64,000 bases of DNA, from the NCBI GenBank assembly GCA_028753945.1, contig JAPNXP010000001.1, positions 15,242,501-15,306,500 on the forward strand, read 5' to 3'. This stretch comes from Hexactinellida sp. DTS-2022. Its lineage: Eukaryota; Porifera; Hexactinellida. A program made the translations under genes and the position numbers. The notes beneath the pieces were generated by a model. It saw only the letters and a program-made list of their open reading frames with translations, was not told the origin of the DNA and made no database searches. This document shows positions 22,018 through 32,320 of this stretch, piece after piece. The first letter of the stretch is position 1. Each line of letters opens with the position of its first letter.

Positions 22018-23958
22018 CTATTTGTCCATGTACCCAATTGTCCTGTAGCCATTTGTCCATGTACCCAATTGTCCTGTAGCCATTTGTCCTGTAGCCATTT
22101 GTCCTGTAGCCATTTGTCCATGTACCCAATTGTCCTGTAGCCATTTGTCCTGTAGCCATTTGTCCTGTAGCCATTTGTCCATGTACCCAATTGTCCTGTA
22201 GCCATTTGTCCTGTAGCTATTTGTCCTGTACCCAATTGTCCTGTAGCCATTTGTCCTGTAGCCAATTGTCCTGTAGCTATTTGTCCTGTAGCCATTTGTC
22301 CTGTAGCCATTTGTCCATGTACCCATTTGTCCTGTAGCCATTTGTCCTGTACCCAATTGTCCTGTAGCCATTTGTCCTGTAGCCATTTGTCCATGTACCC
22401 AATTGTCCTGTAGCCATTTGTCCTGTAGCCATTTGTCCTGTAGCCATTTGTCCTGTAGCCATTTGTCCATGTAGCCATTTGTCCATGTAGCCATTTGTCC
22501 TGTAGCCATTTGTCCTGTAGCCATTTGTCCTGTAGCCATTTGTCTGTAGCCATTTGTCCTGTAGCCATTTGTCCATGTAGCCATTTGTCCATGTAGCCAT
22601 TTGTCCATGTAGCCATTTGTCCTGTAGCCATTTGTCCATGTACCCATTTGTCCTGTAGCCATTTGTCCTGTAGCCATTTGTCTGTAGCCATTTGTCTGTA
22701 GCCATTTGTCCATGTACCCATTTGTCCTGTAGCCATTTGTCCTGTAGCCATTTGTCCATGTACCCATTTGTCTGTAGCCATTTGTCCATGTACCCATTTG
22801 TCTGTAGCCATTTGTCTTGTACCCAATTGTCCATGTACCCAATTGTCCTGTAGCCATTTGTCCTGTAGCCATTTGTCCTGTAGCCATTTGTCCTGTAGCC
22901 ATTTGTCCATGTAGCCATTTGTCCTGTAGCCATTTGTCCTGTAGCCATTTGTCCTGTAGCTATTTGTCCTGTAGCCAATTGTCCTGTAGCCATTTGTCCT
23001 GTAGCCATTTGTCCTGTAGCCATTTGTCCATGTACCCATTTGTTTGTAGCCATTTGTCTTGTACCCAATTGTCCATGTACCCAATTGTCCTGTAGCCATT
23101 TGTCCTGTAGCCATTTGTCCTGTAGCCATTTGTCCTGTAGCCATTTGTCCTGTAGCCATTTGTCCTGTAGCTATTTGTCCTGTAGCTATTTGTCCTGTAG
23201 CCAATTGTCCTGTAGCTATTTGTCCTGTAGCCATTTGTCCTGTAGCCATTTGTCCTGTAGCCATTTGTCTGTAGCCATTTGTCCTGTAGCCATTTGTCCA
23301 TGTAGCCATTTGTCCTGTAGCCATTTGTCCATGTAGCCATTTGTCCTGTAGCCATTTGTCCTGTAGCTATTTGTCCTGTAGCCAATTGTCCTGTAGTCAT
23401 TTGTCCTGTAGCCATTTGTCCTGTAGCCATTTGTCCATGTACCCATTTGTCTGTAGCCATTTGTCTTGTACCCAATTGTCCATGTACCCAATTGTCCTGT
23501 AGCCATTTGTCCTGTAGCCATTTGTCCTGTAGCCATTTGTCCTGTAGCCATTTGTCCTGTAGCTATTTGTCCTGTAGCCATTTGTCCATGTAGCCATTTG
23601 TCCATGTAGCCATTTGTCCTGTAGCCATTTGTCCTGTAGCCATTTGTCCTGTAGCCATTTGTCTGTAGCCATTTGTCCTGTAGCCATTTGTCCATGTAGC
23701 CATTTGTCCATGTAGCCATTTGTCCATGTAGCCATTTGTCCTGTAGCCATTTGTCCATGTACCCATTTGTCCTGTAGCCATTTGTCCTGTAGCCATTTGT
23801 CTGTAGCCATTTGTCTGTAGCCATTTGTCCATTTACCCATTTGTCCTGTAGCCATTTGTCCTGTAGCCATTTGTCCATGTACCCATTTGTCTGTAGCCAT
23901 TTGTCCATGTACCCATTTGTCTGTAGCCATTTGTCCGTAGTCATTTGTCCATGTAGTC
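22018..23958. repeat. 1.9-kb minisatellite, 14-16-bp unit
   Basis: About 130 copies of TGTCCTGTAGCCATT and variants: a 16-bp form with CCATG, a 14-bp form lacking one C, and forms with ACCCA or CAATT. Variant order is itself repeated: about 22550-22810 closely matches 23680-23930, and the CTTGTACCCAATTG marker recurs near 22817, 23059 and 23467. Because a 15-bp unit keeps phase and the common variants contain no stop, long open frames arise in several frames of both strands. They are not genes. Confidence 0.95.
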
Positions 23959-23964
23959 ATGTCC

Positions 23965-24171
23965 GTATCCCCTGTGACCCATGAGCCATTTGAAATTTCG
24001 ATGTTCGTCCAATTATAGTACGAATCAAATTAACCTAGAAACATTACAGGGTATTTCTTTGGTATTAGAAGTCTACCAAATTAATTGATTGACAAGCATC
24101 ATACATTTATTTTAAGTCGGATTGTGTTACATAATGTTTAGATATTAAAAATTTGATATTTAAAAAGGTCA
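23965..24171. repeat. Dispersed repeat with paralogue at 52920-53110
   Basis: Shares TATAGTACGAATCAAATT, AACATTACAGGGTAT, ATTGATTGACAAGCATCAT and TTAAAAAGGTCAATGGA, in the same order, with 52950-53110. Both copies run from a GACCCATGA-type end to a GGTCAATGGGTCA-type array, so this is probably one mobile element whose ends have expanded into minisatellite. No gene. Confidence 0.7.
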
Positions 24172-24179
24172 ATGGAATC

Positions 24180-24375
24180 ACGATGGGTCAAAGCGTTAGT
24201 TGATGGGTCAATGGGTCACTCGATGGGTCATGGGTCAATGGGTCATGGGTCACAAAGGCGATGGGTCAGATGGGTCATGGGTCATGGGTCACAAAGGCGA
24301 TGGGTCAGATGGGTCATGGGTCACAAAGGCGATGGGTCAGATGGGTCATGGGTCACCAATGTTGACCCATGGTCC
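24180..24375. repeat. GATGGGTCA minisatellite
   Basis: Repeats of GATGGGTCA and ATGGGTCA, with a higher-order unit of about 30-40 bp containing CACAAAGGCGATGGGTCAGA. Its last unit, CATGGGTCACCAATGTTG and onward to CCACACTG, is an exact direct repeat of 21479-21514. Confidence 0.85.
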
Positions 24376-24399
24376 ACACTGTTTCGGGCCACTCGTGTG

Positions 24400-24745
24400 G
24401 TTCAGCCTTCGGGCCACGCAAGGGTAAATCCAGCCCTGCCTGTAGATAATCCTGTAGGTAAGATAAACATTTCTTCTCCCCTTCCTCCGATGTGCATTGA
24501 GAATTCCTGCTTGTATCTCGTTAGAACCTCCATCGCTAATGATTATATTCTCCTGTGAGTCCAAACAGAACAAAGCGGCATTAGCCTGTACTGTAGCTGG
24601 TCCCTCGTGTGCTGAGAGAGCGTAGCGCATCTCCTGTGTAGGATAACACACGGATACAGGGAGAATGTTACATAGCACATACACTGGATCAGCTGTTAGC
24701 TTGATATCCCAAGGTTGTTGAATTGATCGGTGAATCATTTAGAGT
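24400..24745 (-). pseudogene. Antisense relic of an NHL-propeller gene
   Basis: The minus-strand frame reads QPWDIKLTADPVYVLCNIL, then AALFCLDSQENIIISDGGSN. These align to SPRDIKLTPQNIIVLT and YFCLDRDFNILLTDxSAN in the intact NHL genes of this window. The N-terminal half and the last blade are missing. A second copy of the same relic is at about 60185-60480, showing that the relic was duplicated together with its flanks. Confidence 0.7.
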
Positions 24746-24990
24746 CCGTAATAGTGTAGGGAGCTATCTAGGATTTGTATAGTGTTGTTGACTTGTTGTA
24801 AAAATCTGTTATGAAAACCTCCTTATTAGTAGAGACGGTGAGGTTTGTAGGAATTTGAACTCTCCTTTCTCAGTTCCCCATTTCCCTATTTAGCTACTAA
24901 TCGTATGTCAGATTCTATTTTAAACTGAAACAAAGGATGTACTCTGTATCCGTAAAGTACAGTTGTCTGTGTGCATAGCAATACTGCTAC
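24746..24990. repeat. Duplicated non-coding flank, paralogous to 60480-60705
   Basis: Matches 60480-60705 with substitutions and small indels (for example CTTTCTCAGTTCCCCATTTC and GTATCCGTAAAG). The alignment stops where the small MULE relic is inserted and resumes at about 25750. No gene. Confidence 0.7.
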
Positions 24991-25745
24991 TGCGGTAAAC
25001 GGAACTTGCGTCTCTGGAATTTTTGTCCCGGAAAACTCTTCCCCAGAATTTTCTCTTAACAGAACTTAATTTAGGAAGCTTTGCTATAGTTGAGGAGCTC
25101 ATTGTCGCAATCCCACTAGACAATATGATATCACCCGGGTACTTTCTTCCGAGTTTAATGAGTGTTGTATGAGAGCATTGTACCCTTTAAGCATATCGAT
25201 GCGTGCAGGATCTGAGCCATGGTTATGACTAGAGTGAATCTCGTCGATAAATGTCGGGATAATTACTTGATTATCTCTAGTATACAATCGTGCTTTACAC
25301 ACCCCTCTCTTTTCCCAAACCATTGCTCTACATTTTGTGAAAACTTGGTCAATGTATAAACAAACCCTTCGATAGAGGCTTTATCTTTTCCTCTAGTAAC
25401 TCCTGATTAGTTCTATTGTGAGTGACGTTGACATTGCAGAATTGTAAAGTGATACGTATAACGAATAATAGTATTTTAGGTTTTGAAGACCATTCTTATA
25501 TACAGTGCCGGGAATTTTGTATACTTTCGTCAAGATTGTGTGGCTATTGAAGACTATATACACACATTATTTATGTTATGAAACAACAAGATAGGTAATG
25601 AGTTTCTGGGCTTCTTAATAATTAGAAAGACAGTGAAGAAAATAGACGAGTTTTCCGTTGACGAAATTCTGGGGACGAAAATTCCAGGAACGAATTTTCT
25701 GGGGGACGAATATTCCGGGGACAAAAGTTCCAGGGACGAAACTTC
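24991..25745 (-). mobile_element. Small MULE relic with subrepeat TIRs
   Basis: Absent from the paralogous segment at 60.7 kb. Both ends consist of degenerate repeats of GGACGAAAATTCC-like sequence in opposite orientation (25000-25060 and 25640-25740). The interior minus strand encodes VCKARLYTRDNQVI and HSSHNHGSDPARIDMLKG, related to the N-terminal zinc-finger region of the MULE protein at 26591 (YCKARLHTRGNEVI). The transposase core is lost. Flanks TACTGCTAC and TTCTGCTCC may be a decayed 9-bp target duplication. Confidence 0.6.
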
Positions 25746-25957
25746 CGCCATTCTGCTCCTCCGTATACGTTCCATGTATTCGTGCGTGTAACTGTTTAGG
25801 AACTCTGATAATATGGAGATAGGCGATAAGTTAGGAACATGCCATCCTTCTGCAACCATATAATTCAGTATTTGTTGTTGTAGTATTTATTTTAATTCTG
25901 TAGATGCATTTTTGAATCCCTTCGAATTATGAGTTTAAGTTCCCTCAATAGACCATG

Positions 25958-26273
25958 GTTATGGGTCAGAGTGAATGGTGGAATTTCTGAATTTTTCGTC
26001 GAAATGACTGAATGGTGGAAAGTGGTGGAATTTCTAAAAATTGACTTAATGGTGGGAGTCAAATAGTCCACAATTCATGGTAGATTAGTTAAGCCATCAA
26101 AGGTAAATTTGGTGGCTTAAATAAGATCTTTGTTGGCTAAGGCCACCAAACCACCTAATTTGTCGAGCACACACGAGCATGCTCTATGTACCTTATGAGC
26201 ATGCTCTGTGTACTTTTTGTTATATTAATTTTCCATCATTCAGCTATTTTCCACCATTTTCCACCTTTCAGTC
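25958..26273. mobile_element. 316-bp MITE with 8-bp target duplication
   Basis: Perfect direct repeats AGACCATG lie at 25950-25957 and 26274-26281, and the insertion is absent from the paralogue at about 60975. The ends are weakly inverted and rich in GGTGGAA / TTCCACC. No coding capacity. Confidence 0.65.
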
Positions 26274-26352
26274 AGACCATGAACACTCAAAGGAAGTCAT
26301 TTCCTACGACTAGAAAATTGACTGAAATACTAATTTTGAGCCCCTTATATGT

Positions 26353-28705
26353 GGAATACAGACTTTTCGTGACACGACTTTTCATGACAGGGACTTTTCG
26401 TGACAGGGACTTTTCGTGACAAGACTTTTCGTGACAAGATGGGTACTCTTTACACATGGATACATGTAATAATTTTATAATCGTGGGGTTACTGAATCAA
26501 GCTTACAATTTTCTATAAGTAGGGAGTTCAAATATTTATGGTGTATATCGTTAAATATATTATTTATTCGTTAACGTAAGAGTATTCGTTATGAGTTATA
26601 CTAAATGCCCGCCTACTGGTAACAATTCGCCGCCAGAGAACGACCCTGTACATTACAATCCAATGCACTCAACATTAACAGACTATGGTTCTAGTGACAC
26701 ATATGATTTACCTCCAGGTCCATTGTCAGTGTTTTCAGTTTCCCCTGAAGATGACGAAATCGTCAATTTATCGGATCCATTTTCGCCAGATCACTCTACA
26801 CCTACTGTTTCACTTTCATGCGAATTTGTGGACGACGAAGATTACGATGAGTTGGATAGTTACATAGGTAATCCTACACTTACTGAACTAGCGTTCTGTG
26901 AAACATCTAAGGGTGGATTGATGATGTTAGAAGGCGATTTTTCTTATTCTAAACACCGTGTTACCGGAGATGTTACACAATGGCAGTGTGTTCAGAGAGA
27001 TTACTGCAAAGCAAGGTTGCACACAAGGGGAAATGAAGTAATAGCCAGAAAGAATATACATTCTCATGAGTGTAATCCTCATATATTTTTCAACAGTCAG
27101 GCTAAAGCTGGAATGAAACGCAAAGCTTCTGAAGTCAGGAAGCAACGCATTCAATCATGACAGCTTCTATTAGCGAATTGAATGATCAATCTGCTGTTCA
27201 TCTACCCAAAATCAATAGCCTGAAGAGAACTATAGTGAAAAGCAGAAGAAAAGCCGAGAATGTTCCGCCTGAACCATTATATAATTATCACTACTTCATC
27301 TCTCTATACCACAAAGCTATACTAAAACAAAAAAGGACCAACAATTTTTGCTCTACGATTCTGGTGCGGAAAGTGGAAATCAGAGGATTGTAATCTTCGG
27401 AACTCAGGCTAATGTGGAGTTACTCTCATCTGCAACTGTTTGGCTAGCTGATGGCACCTTTAAAACAGTGCCTAGCTTGTTTTATCAACTCTACGTGATA
27501 CATGCTTTGAAAGGAGGTCCTGATTTGATTTTCACCGGTCATATTTTTCCAAGTTTATACATATTGCTACCGAACAAGACCCAGCAAACATATTCAAACA
27601 TGTGGAATAAAGTACTTGATTTATGTCCAACCGCTTGCCCGACACATCTAATTGTGGATTTTGAAATTGCCTCGATTAATGCATTTTCACAATACTTCCC
27701 AACTACAAAGGTTCAGGGCTGTTTTTTTCACCTATGCCAAAATGTCTGGCGTAAAGTTCAACATTTTGGACTAGCAGCAAGATATAAGCAAGATGTCGAA
27801 TTTGCAATAAAAGTGCGAATGCTACCTGCACTCGCGTTTGCAACTCCTACTGACATACCCGAACTTTTCAACAACCTTTTCTTGCAACTACCTGTGGAAG
27901 CTTACGATCTGGCACTATACTTTGAAGCAACTTATATTGGTAGACATATCGCTAATTCCCCCCTTTTGTCATCACCATTATTTCCAATGGAAATGTGGAA
28001 CAACCACTTCATGGTTCAGCATGGGTTACCAAGGACAAATAATGCAGTTGAGGCATGGCACCGCTCATTTGCTTGTCACATGTCTTGTCACCATCCTTCT
28101 GTATGGCGTTTTCTAACCATACTTAAGAGAGAACAGGGGTTGGTTGAAGTAAACAGGCGTTTTATATAAGTGGGCGCAATCCATCGAAACGCAGAAATTT
28201 TGAAGATAGAGAAAAAGCGTTAGAAAATTTAGTTGAGAGCTATTTACTGCGGCCAAAGTTTGAGTTCTTAAGGGGAGTTTCCTATCATTTTTCCTGTTCC
28301 TTACGTAGGGATAATTATTTATATTTCTTTTAGCAAGGGTTAGAAATATTTACAAATAATATCACTTATATTTTATGTTCACAATAAAATCACCATGACT
28401 TTGTCTTACATCTCTTGTTATATAAGCTTTATTCATTAACCACAACAATTATAGAACAGGGCCGTAGCAAGAGATCTGCGGTCCGGAAATTGCCGGAACA
28501 GTTATATATTAAACAATGTTAATTATATTGTTGAAGGGCAGCTATACTGATGATGGCCGGAAGTGTTTTCATGAACTTGATACGGCCATGTAGAATATTA
28601 AATTATTACATGTATCCATGTGTAAAGAGTACCCATCTTGTCACGAAAAGTCTTGTCACGAAAAGTCCCTGTCACGAAAAGTCGTGTCACGAAAAGTCTG
28701 TATCC
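26353..28705 (+). mobile_element. MULE transposon with subrepeat TIRs
   Basis: Terminal inverted repeats of about 125 bp begin GGAATACAGAC / GGATACAGAC and are made of four to five copies of ACTTTTCGTGACA, followed by a shared unique part (GATGGGTACTCTTTACACAT). Flanks CCTTATATG and CCTTATGGA are a diverged 9-bp target duplication. The paralogous segment at about 61045 has CCTTGTATG with no insertion. Bases 28334-28580 are non-coding. Confidence 0.85.
26591..28333 (+). pseudogene. MULE transposase (FLYWCH type), frameshifted
   Basis: Starts MSYTKCPPTG at 26591. Residues 100-180 hold a FLYWCH-like Cys/His region (WQCVQRDYCKARLHTRGN ... HSHECNP). The frame changes near 27150, near 27280 and near 28155. 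Reading across them gives a continuous protein with the MULE transposase core: LADGTFKTVPSLFYQLYVIH (first catalytic Asp), LIVDFEIASINAF (second Asp), the zinc-knuckle-like GCFFHLCQNVWRKV, and PRTNNAVEAWHRSF, ending at the TAG at 28331. The family makes double-strand cuts for DNA transposition. Three frame breaks make this copy inactive unless they are sequencing errors. Confidence 0.8.
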
Positions 28706-28786
28706 CCTTATGGATATGATAGTTATACTAAGTAGTTATTACGATTCACTTGCATTAATTAAGTAATTATTCCACTTCTTATATTA

Positions 28787-29306
28787 CGAGCCCTTCGGTC
28801 TCGGTCGCTTTGCGACAGATCGGTGCTGCGCACCTCAAATTAACGGCCGCTATGCGGCCTTACTCCTCACACTTTCTACCATGGAAATGGTAGAAAGGGA
28901 CGTTATGATTTTGAATTTTCATTAATTTGTTTACCTATTTGTGTAAACAACAACAACAACAACAACAAATACTCATATTAGAATTTTATAAATGCGAATT
29001 TCGTGTTCAGCACACTTGTTTACTTATAATACCCGTTGAAAGCTAACTTCTAGGTTGATTTTGAATTTTCATTAATTTATTTACCTATTTTTGTAAACAA
29101 CAACAATAAATATTCACATTATAAAATTGTAAATGCGAAATTCGTGATCAACATACTTGTTTACATATTATAACATTTGGAAGTTAGTTTCTATCAAAAT
29201 TATAAATGCGTTTTCTTATCCCCCATCACTTTAATACAATCCGGACAAACAAACACACACACACACCACACACACACAAACAACAATCGAGATTTAATAA
29301 TATAGA
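28787..29306 (-). mobile_element. Helitron-like element A, reverse-strand complete copy
   Basis: On the minus strand it starts TCTATATTATTAAATCTCG at 29306 and ends GAAGGGCTCG at 28787, flanked by A and T. It is interrupted by no other element, so at 520 bp it best defines the short form of the family. It contains two of the 130-bp GGTAAACAAATTAATG units. The paralogous segment at about 61290 lacks it. Confidence 0.7.
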
Positions 29307-29470
29307 TATAATAGGAATACTATTATAGGGATATATCTCATTCTCCAAAGGCTACTAAATCACAAAAAGGCGACATTCTAAAAAAATTAAAAATTATAAA
29401 GCAACTACATGCTAAATACAAAGTAGTATCCGAATTAAAACTTACTATTTTCGTACATAAAACGTATATA

Positions 29471-29728
29471 CCGTATTTCTTCGAATAAGCGCCGGGGGCT
29501 TGAATAACACCGGGTCAATAAAATTACATTGGTATGATAAAATTTATACACGTTAGTTGATCACTGTAATGTAATTCCGTTGATTTTGGTAACTTCGGCA
29601 GGTATACTGTTGGTGGAAACCATTATATCCGACCTAAATAATATATTCTGGATTTTTCACAAAAATTTCAGGATAATTTTGGCCGACGAAAACAATTAAC
29701 GCCGGGGCGCTTATTTGGGGAAATACGG
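29471..29728. mobile_element. TA-flanked MITE
   Basis: Inverted ends CCGTATTTCTTCGAATAAGC and GCTTATTTGGGGAAATACGG, each flanked by TA, as in Tc1/mariner/pogo-type MITEs. 258 bp, no coding capacity. The surrounding bases 29307-30230 hold nothing else that I recognise apart from the upstream region of the next gene. Confidence 0.8.
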
Positions 29729-30311
29729 TAATTGCTGGTTTATATATATATTCGTTCTCATTATATATTCGGAAATGTATTCTAAGTATATTAGCAAATT
29801 ATTTTCATTCTCTCGCAGTTCTTTAGACTCGAATTTATATTTAGTATATTTGTGGTGTCATCATTAAATTGCGCCTAAATAGCTTAACCACAAATCTGAG
29901 ATTCTCAAAAGTGATTCTAATGGACTCGCAATGGTTGATAACCCCATATACAACCCAAATAACAACAATAGGAGGCATAGTTTATCCTAGAATGAAAATT
30001 AGAAACTGGCCTTCTCGTTTTATGGCCTTCTCGGTGACATATCTAGCCGTATATTAAGTAGGCCATGGTTGCATGCAACAGTTTGCTTGCAACGTTGTTG
30101 CACCGTGTATGGTGGGCTTAAGGGTTTAATTATTTCTTCTGATGTTTCTTTTATTATTCTTATTATTTTGAATCTCGTTTATTTATCAGTTAAGTAGTAT
30201 TGTTCTACTTTCGACCTCAAATTTATAAATGTGTTGAAATATAATCTTGCTATATGCTATGTACTTTTTATTGTATTTTGTAATATCAATATCTCTACAT
30301 CAGTTCCACAG

Positions 30312-31547
30312 ATGGCTAGTGCTAATGTGCCAGCAGAGAATCCATTCCTGACACAGATAGAGAGGGTGCGAGTAGAGCTACGGGAGAGAGTAGCCAGAGC
30401 TCATCAGGTGCTGCGAGAGAGAGAGACAGCACTGCTGTCAGAGCTGCAGCAGCTAGAGGATGTCTACAGGGGAGAGGGAGTTGGTAAACAGATTGATCAG
30501 CTGAGAATAGCGAAAGAACACAACATTGCTACTCTTACGAATAATGAAAATCAGGAATTCCTCGAACAGAGTGTGGCTCTACTGGATGCCCGCATGAGAG
30601 AGCTAGAAGCTAGTCTGGAGACAGCTAGAGACAGGATGAGACGAGTGGAGCTGGAGTGGGATACAAACCTAGAAGGAATACTGAGTGGGACAGGATCGAT
30701 TCGAGTGAGAGGAGTAGCGAACTACAAGGAGAAAGGAAATCCTATAAAGGTAGCTGGGAAACACAGGAATAATACCTCTTGCACAGCTGGAGAGTTCAAA
30801 TGGCCTCATTCAATCGCTATTGACTCTGATACGAATAATATTTATATTTGTGATGGAGGGAATAACAGAGTACAAGTCTTTAATGAATCTTTAGAATTCT
30901 TATTCACTTTCAGTGACAATATGAATGACCCACTTGGTATCTGTATCCATCTTAACAAAGTCTACTTCACACAGTATGATGCTCATTCCCTCACTATACA
31001 CTCTACTGAAGGTAGATACATACAGTCAGTTGGGAGAAGAGGCAAGAAAGAACTGGAATTTCAACATCCAAGAGGTATAGCTATATCAACAGTAACTAAT
31101 CGTATTTACATTTGTGACTATAACAACAATTGCATTCAATGTTTGAATTTGGATTTAACTTTCAATTCATTTATTCCTAATGTTAACAGCCCAAGAGATA
31201 TCAAGCCAACTCCACAGAATATTATTGTATTGACAATTGGAAATCCATGCATTCGATTCTATAACTACTCTCATCAGCTGATTAAAGAGATAATACCACG
31301 AGGAGAAGGCAATCCAGTGATTAACCCTAGTTACTTTTGTCTCGACAGAGAATTCAATATTCTATTGACTGACTGCTCAGCTAATTATGTTCTCATATTC
31401 TCTAGCAGAGGAGAACTGCTACACAAGTTTGGGAAGAGAGGAGAGGGAAGAGGAGACTTTATCTATCCTACTGGGATAGCTACGGGTAGAGAAGGTAGAA
31501 TCATAGTTGTGTCTCGAAACCCTGAACATTGTATTCAGCTATTCTGA
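30312..31547 (+). CDS. Coiled-coil/NHL-repeat protein 1
   Basis: 411 residues in a single exon. Residues 10-130 are a highly charged heptad-rich coiled coil (RVRVELRERVARAHQVL ... DARMRELEASLETARDRMR). From about 155 to 411 there are five to six NHL-like beta-propeller blades with repeated patterns such as GEFKWPHSIAIDSDTNNIYI and the final PTGIATGREGRIIVV. The architecture resembles the C-terminal part of TRIM-NHL proteins, but no RING or B-box is present. The ATG at 30312 is chosen because all three close paralogues start with the same MASANVP. The open frame extends upstream to 30231 without an ATG. The upstream 80 bases end TCAGTTCCACAG, which could be a splice acceptor. Ligand and function are unknown. 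Confidence 0.85.
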   Translation: MASANVPAENPFLTQIERVRVELRERVARAHQVLRERETALLSELQQLEDVYRGEGVGKQIDQLRIAKEHNIATLTNNENQEFLEQSVALLDARMRELEASLETARDRMRRVELEWDTNLEGILSGTGSIRVRGVANYKEKGNPIKVAGKHRNNTSCTAGEFKWPHSIAIDSDTNNIYICDGGNNRVQVFNESLEFLFTFSDNMNDPLGICIHLNKVYFTQYDAHSLTIHSTEGRYIQSVGRRGKKELEFQHPRGIAISTVTNRIYICDYNNNCIQCLNLDLTFNSFIPNVNSPRDIKPTPQNIIVLTIGNPCIRFYNYSHQLIKEIIPRGEGNPVINPSYFCLDREFNILLTDCSANYVLIFSSRGELLHKFGKRGEGRGDFIYPTGIATGREGRIIVVSRNPEHCIQLF

Positions 31548-32320
31548 TTCCAATTTAGACCTTTCAAAATATATTTTTGTATTAATTATCTATTTATAGT
31601 CCCCTCGTATACTTAGTTATCCCATAGCATTCTATGGTTATCCCTATCAATCTAATCCATTATAACTAGATATTTTCAGATCGTTTGCTAATAACTTTTG
31701 TGTGTCTTTTATTTGCTATTATATTAAATTAATCGGAACCGAATGGCTCTTTTAAGTAACTCCGTGAACATTAATTAAATTATACCACGTGGCTCGGCCA
31801 GACAATCACGTTGTTTGGATAGTGCTTGCCTACCGCAATTTTATCACTCTATATTTTAAATACTTTCCATGCAAACTAAAACACACATCGGTTAACAAAT
31901 CGTATATAGAGTAGGTATACTGTAATGAACCAGAGCGCCTACGCACTCCTGTCCATAGGAGTTTACTTATAATGGTTTCGTCCTATTACAAGGACTCATC
32001 AGGAGGGTAACCCTCGACCACCTTGTCCTTAGCCCGTCCGTCCGTCCCTAGTTACTGCCTCACTGCTCTCCCCTACTGCCGCTATGCGAGGCTCCCACTA
32101 GCATACTCCTGCCAGGACATTCGTCACAATACTACCCTTATCCAGCTTCTAGCGCAATTACACTAGTCGAATTATGAATGAATCCTACGACCCAGGTCCC
32201 CTATCTCAGCCTATTCTGAGAGCGGAGATCACTTCTCTTATCGCGACGAAGACGCTTACGACGACCTCTTCTCTCCACTAGGCCTCATACCCAGAGCCGG
32301 ACTACGGTATGCTGAGGCCC
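31548..32320. other. Shared 3' flank plus probable DIRS-like debris
   Basis: Bases 31548-31900 are paralogous to 54496-54860, so the duplication includes the 3' flank of the NHL gene. Bases 32025-32315 match 54865-55130 (GTCCGTCCGTCCCTAGTTAC, TACTGCCGCTATGCGAGGC). This GC-rich segment looks like retroelement coding debris, probably DIRS-like by proximity to 55.5-57.8 kb. No intact frame. Confidence 0.5.

Noticed and set aside
21999..23944. Long open frames (up to 441 residues) rich in ATGQM or NGYRT repeats
   Set aside because: They are the 15-bp minisatellite read in different phases; several overlap on both strands, and no start or end context supports a gene.
30231..30311. An N-terminal signal-peptide-like extension of NHL protein 1
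   Set aside because: The extension has no ATG (it begins GTG), and the paralogues conserve only the MASANVP start; the upstream similarity is at the DNA level.
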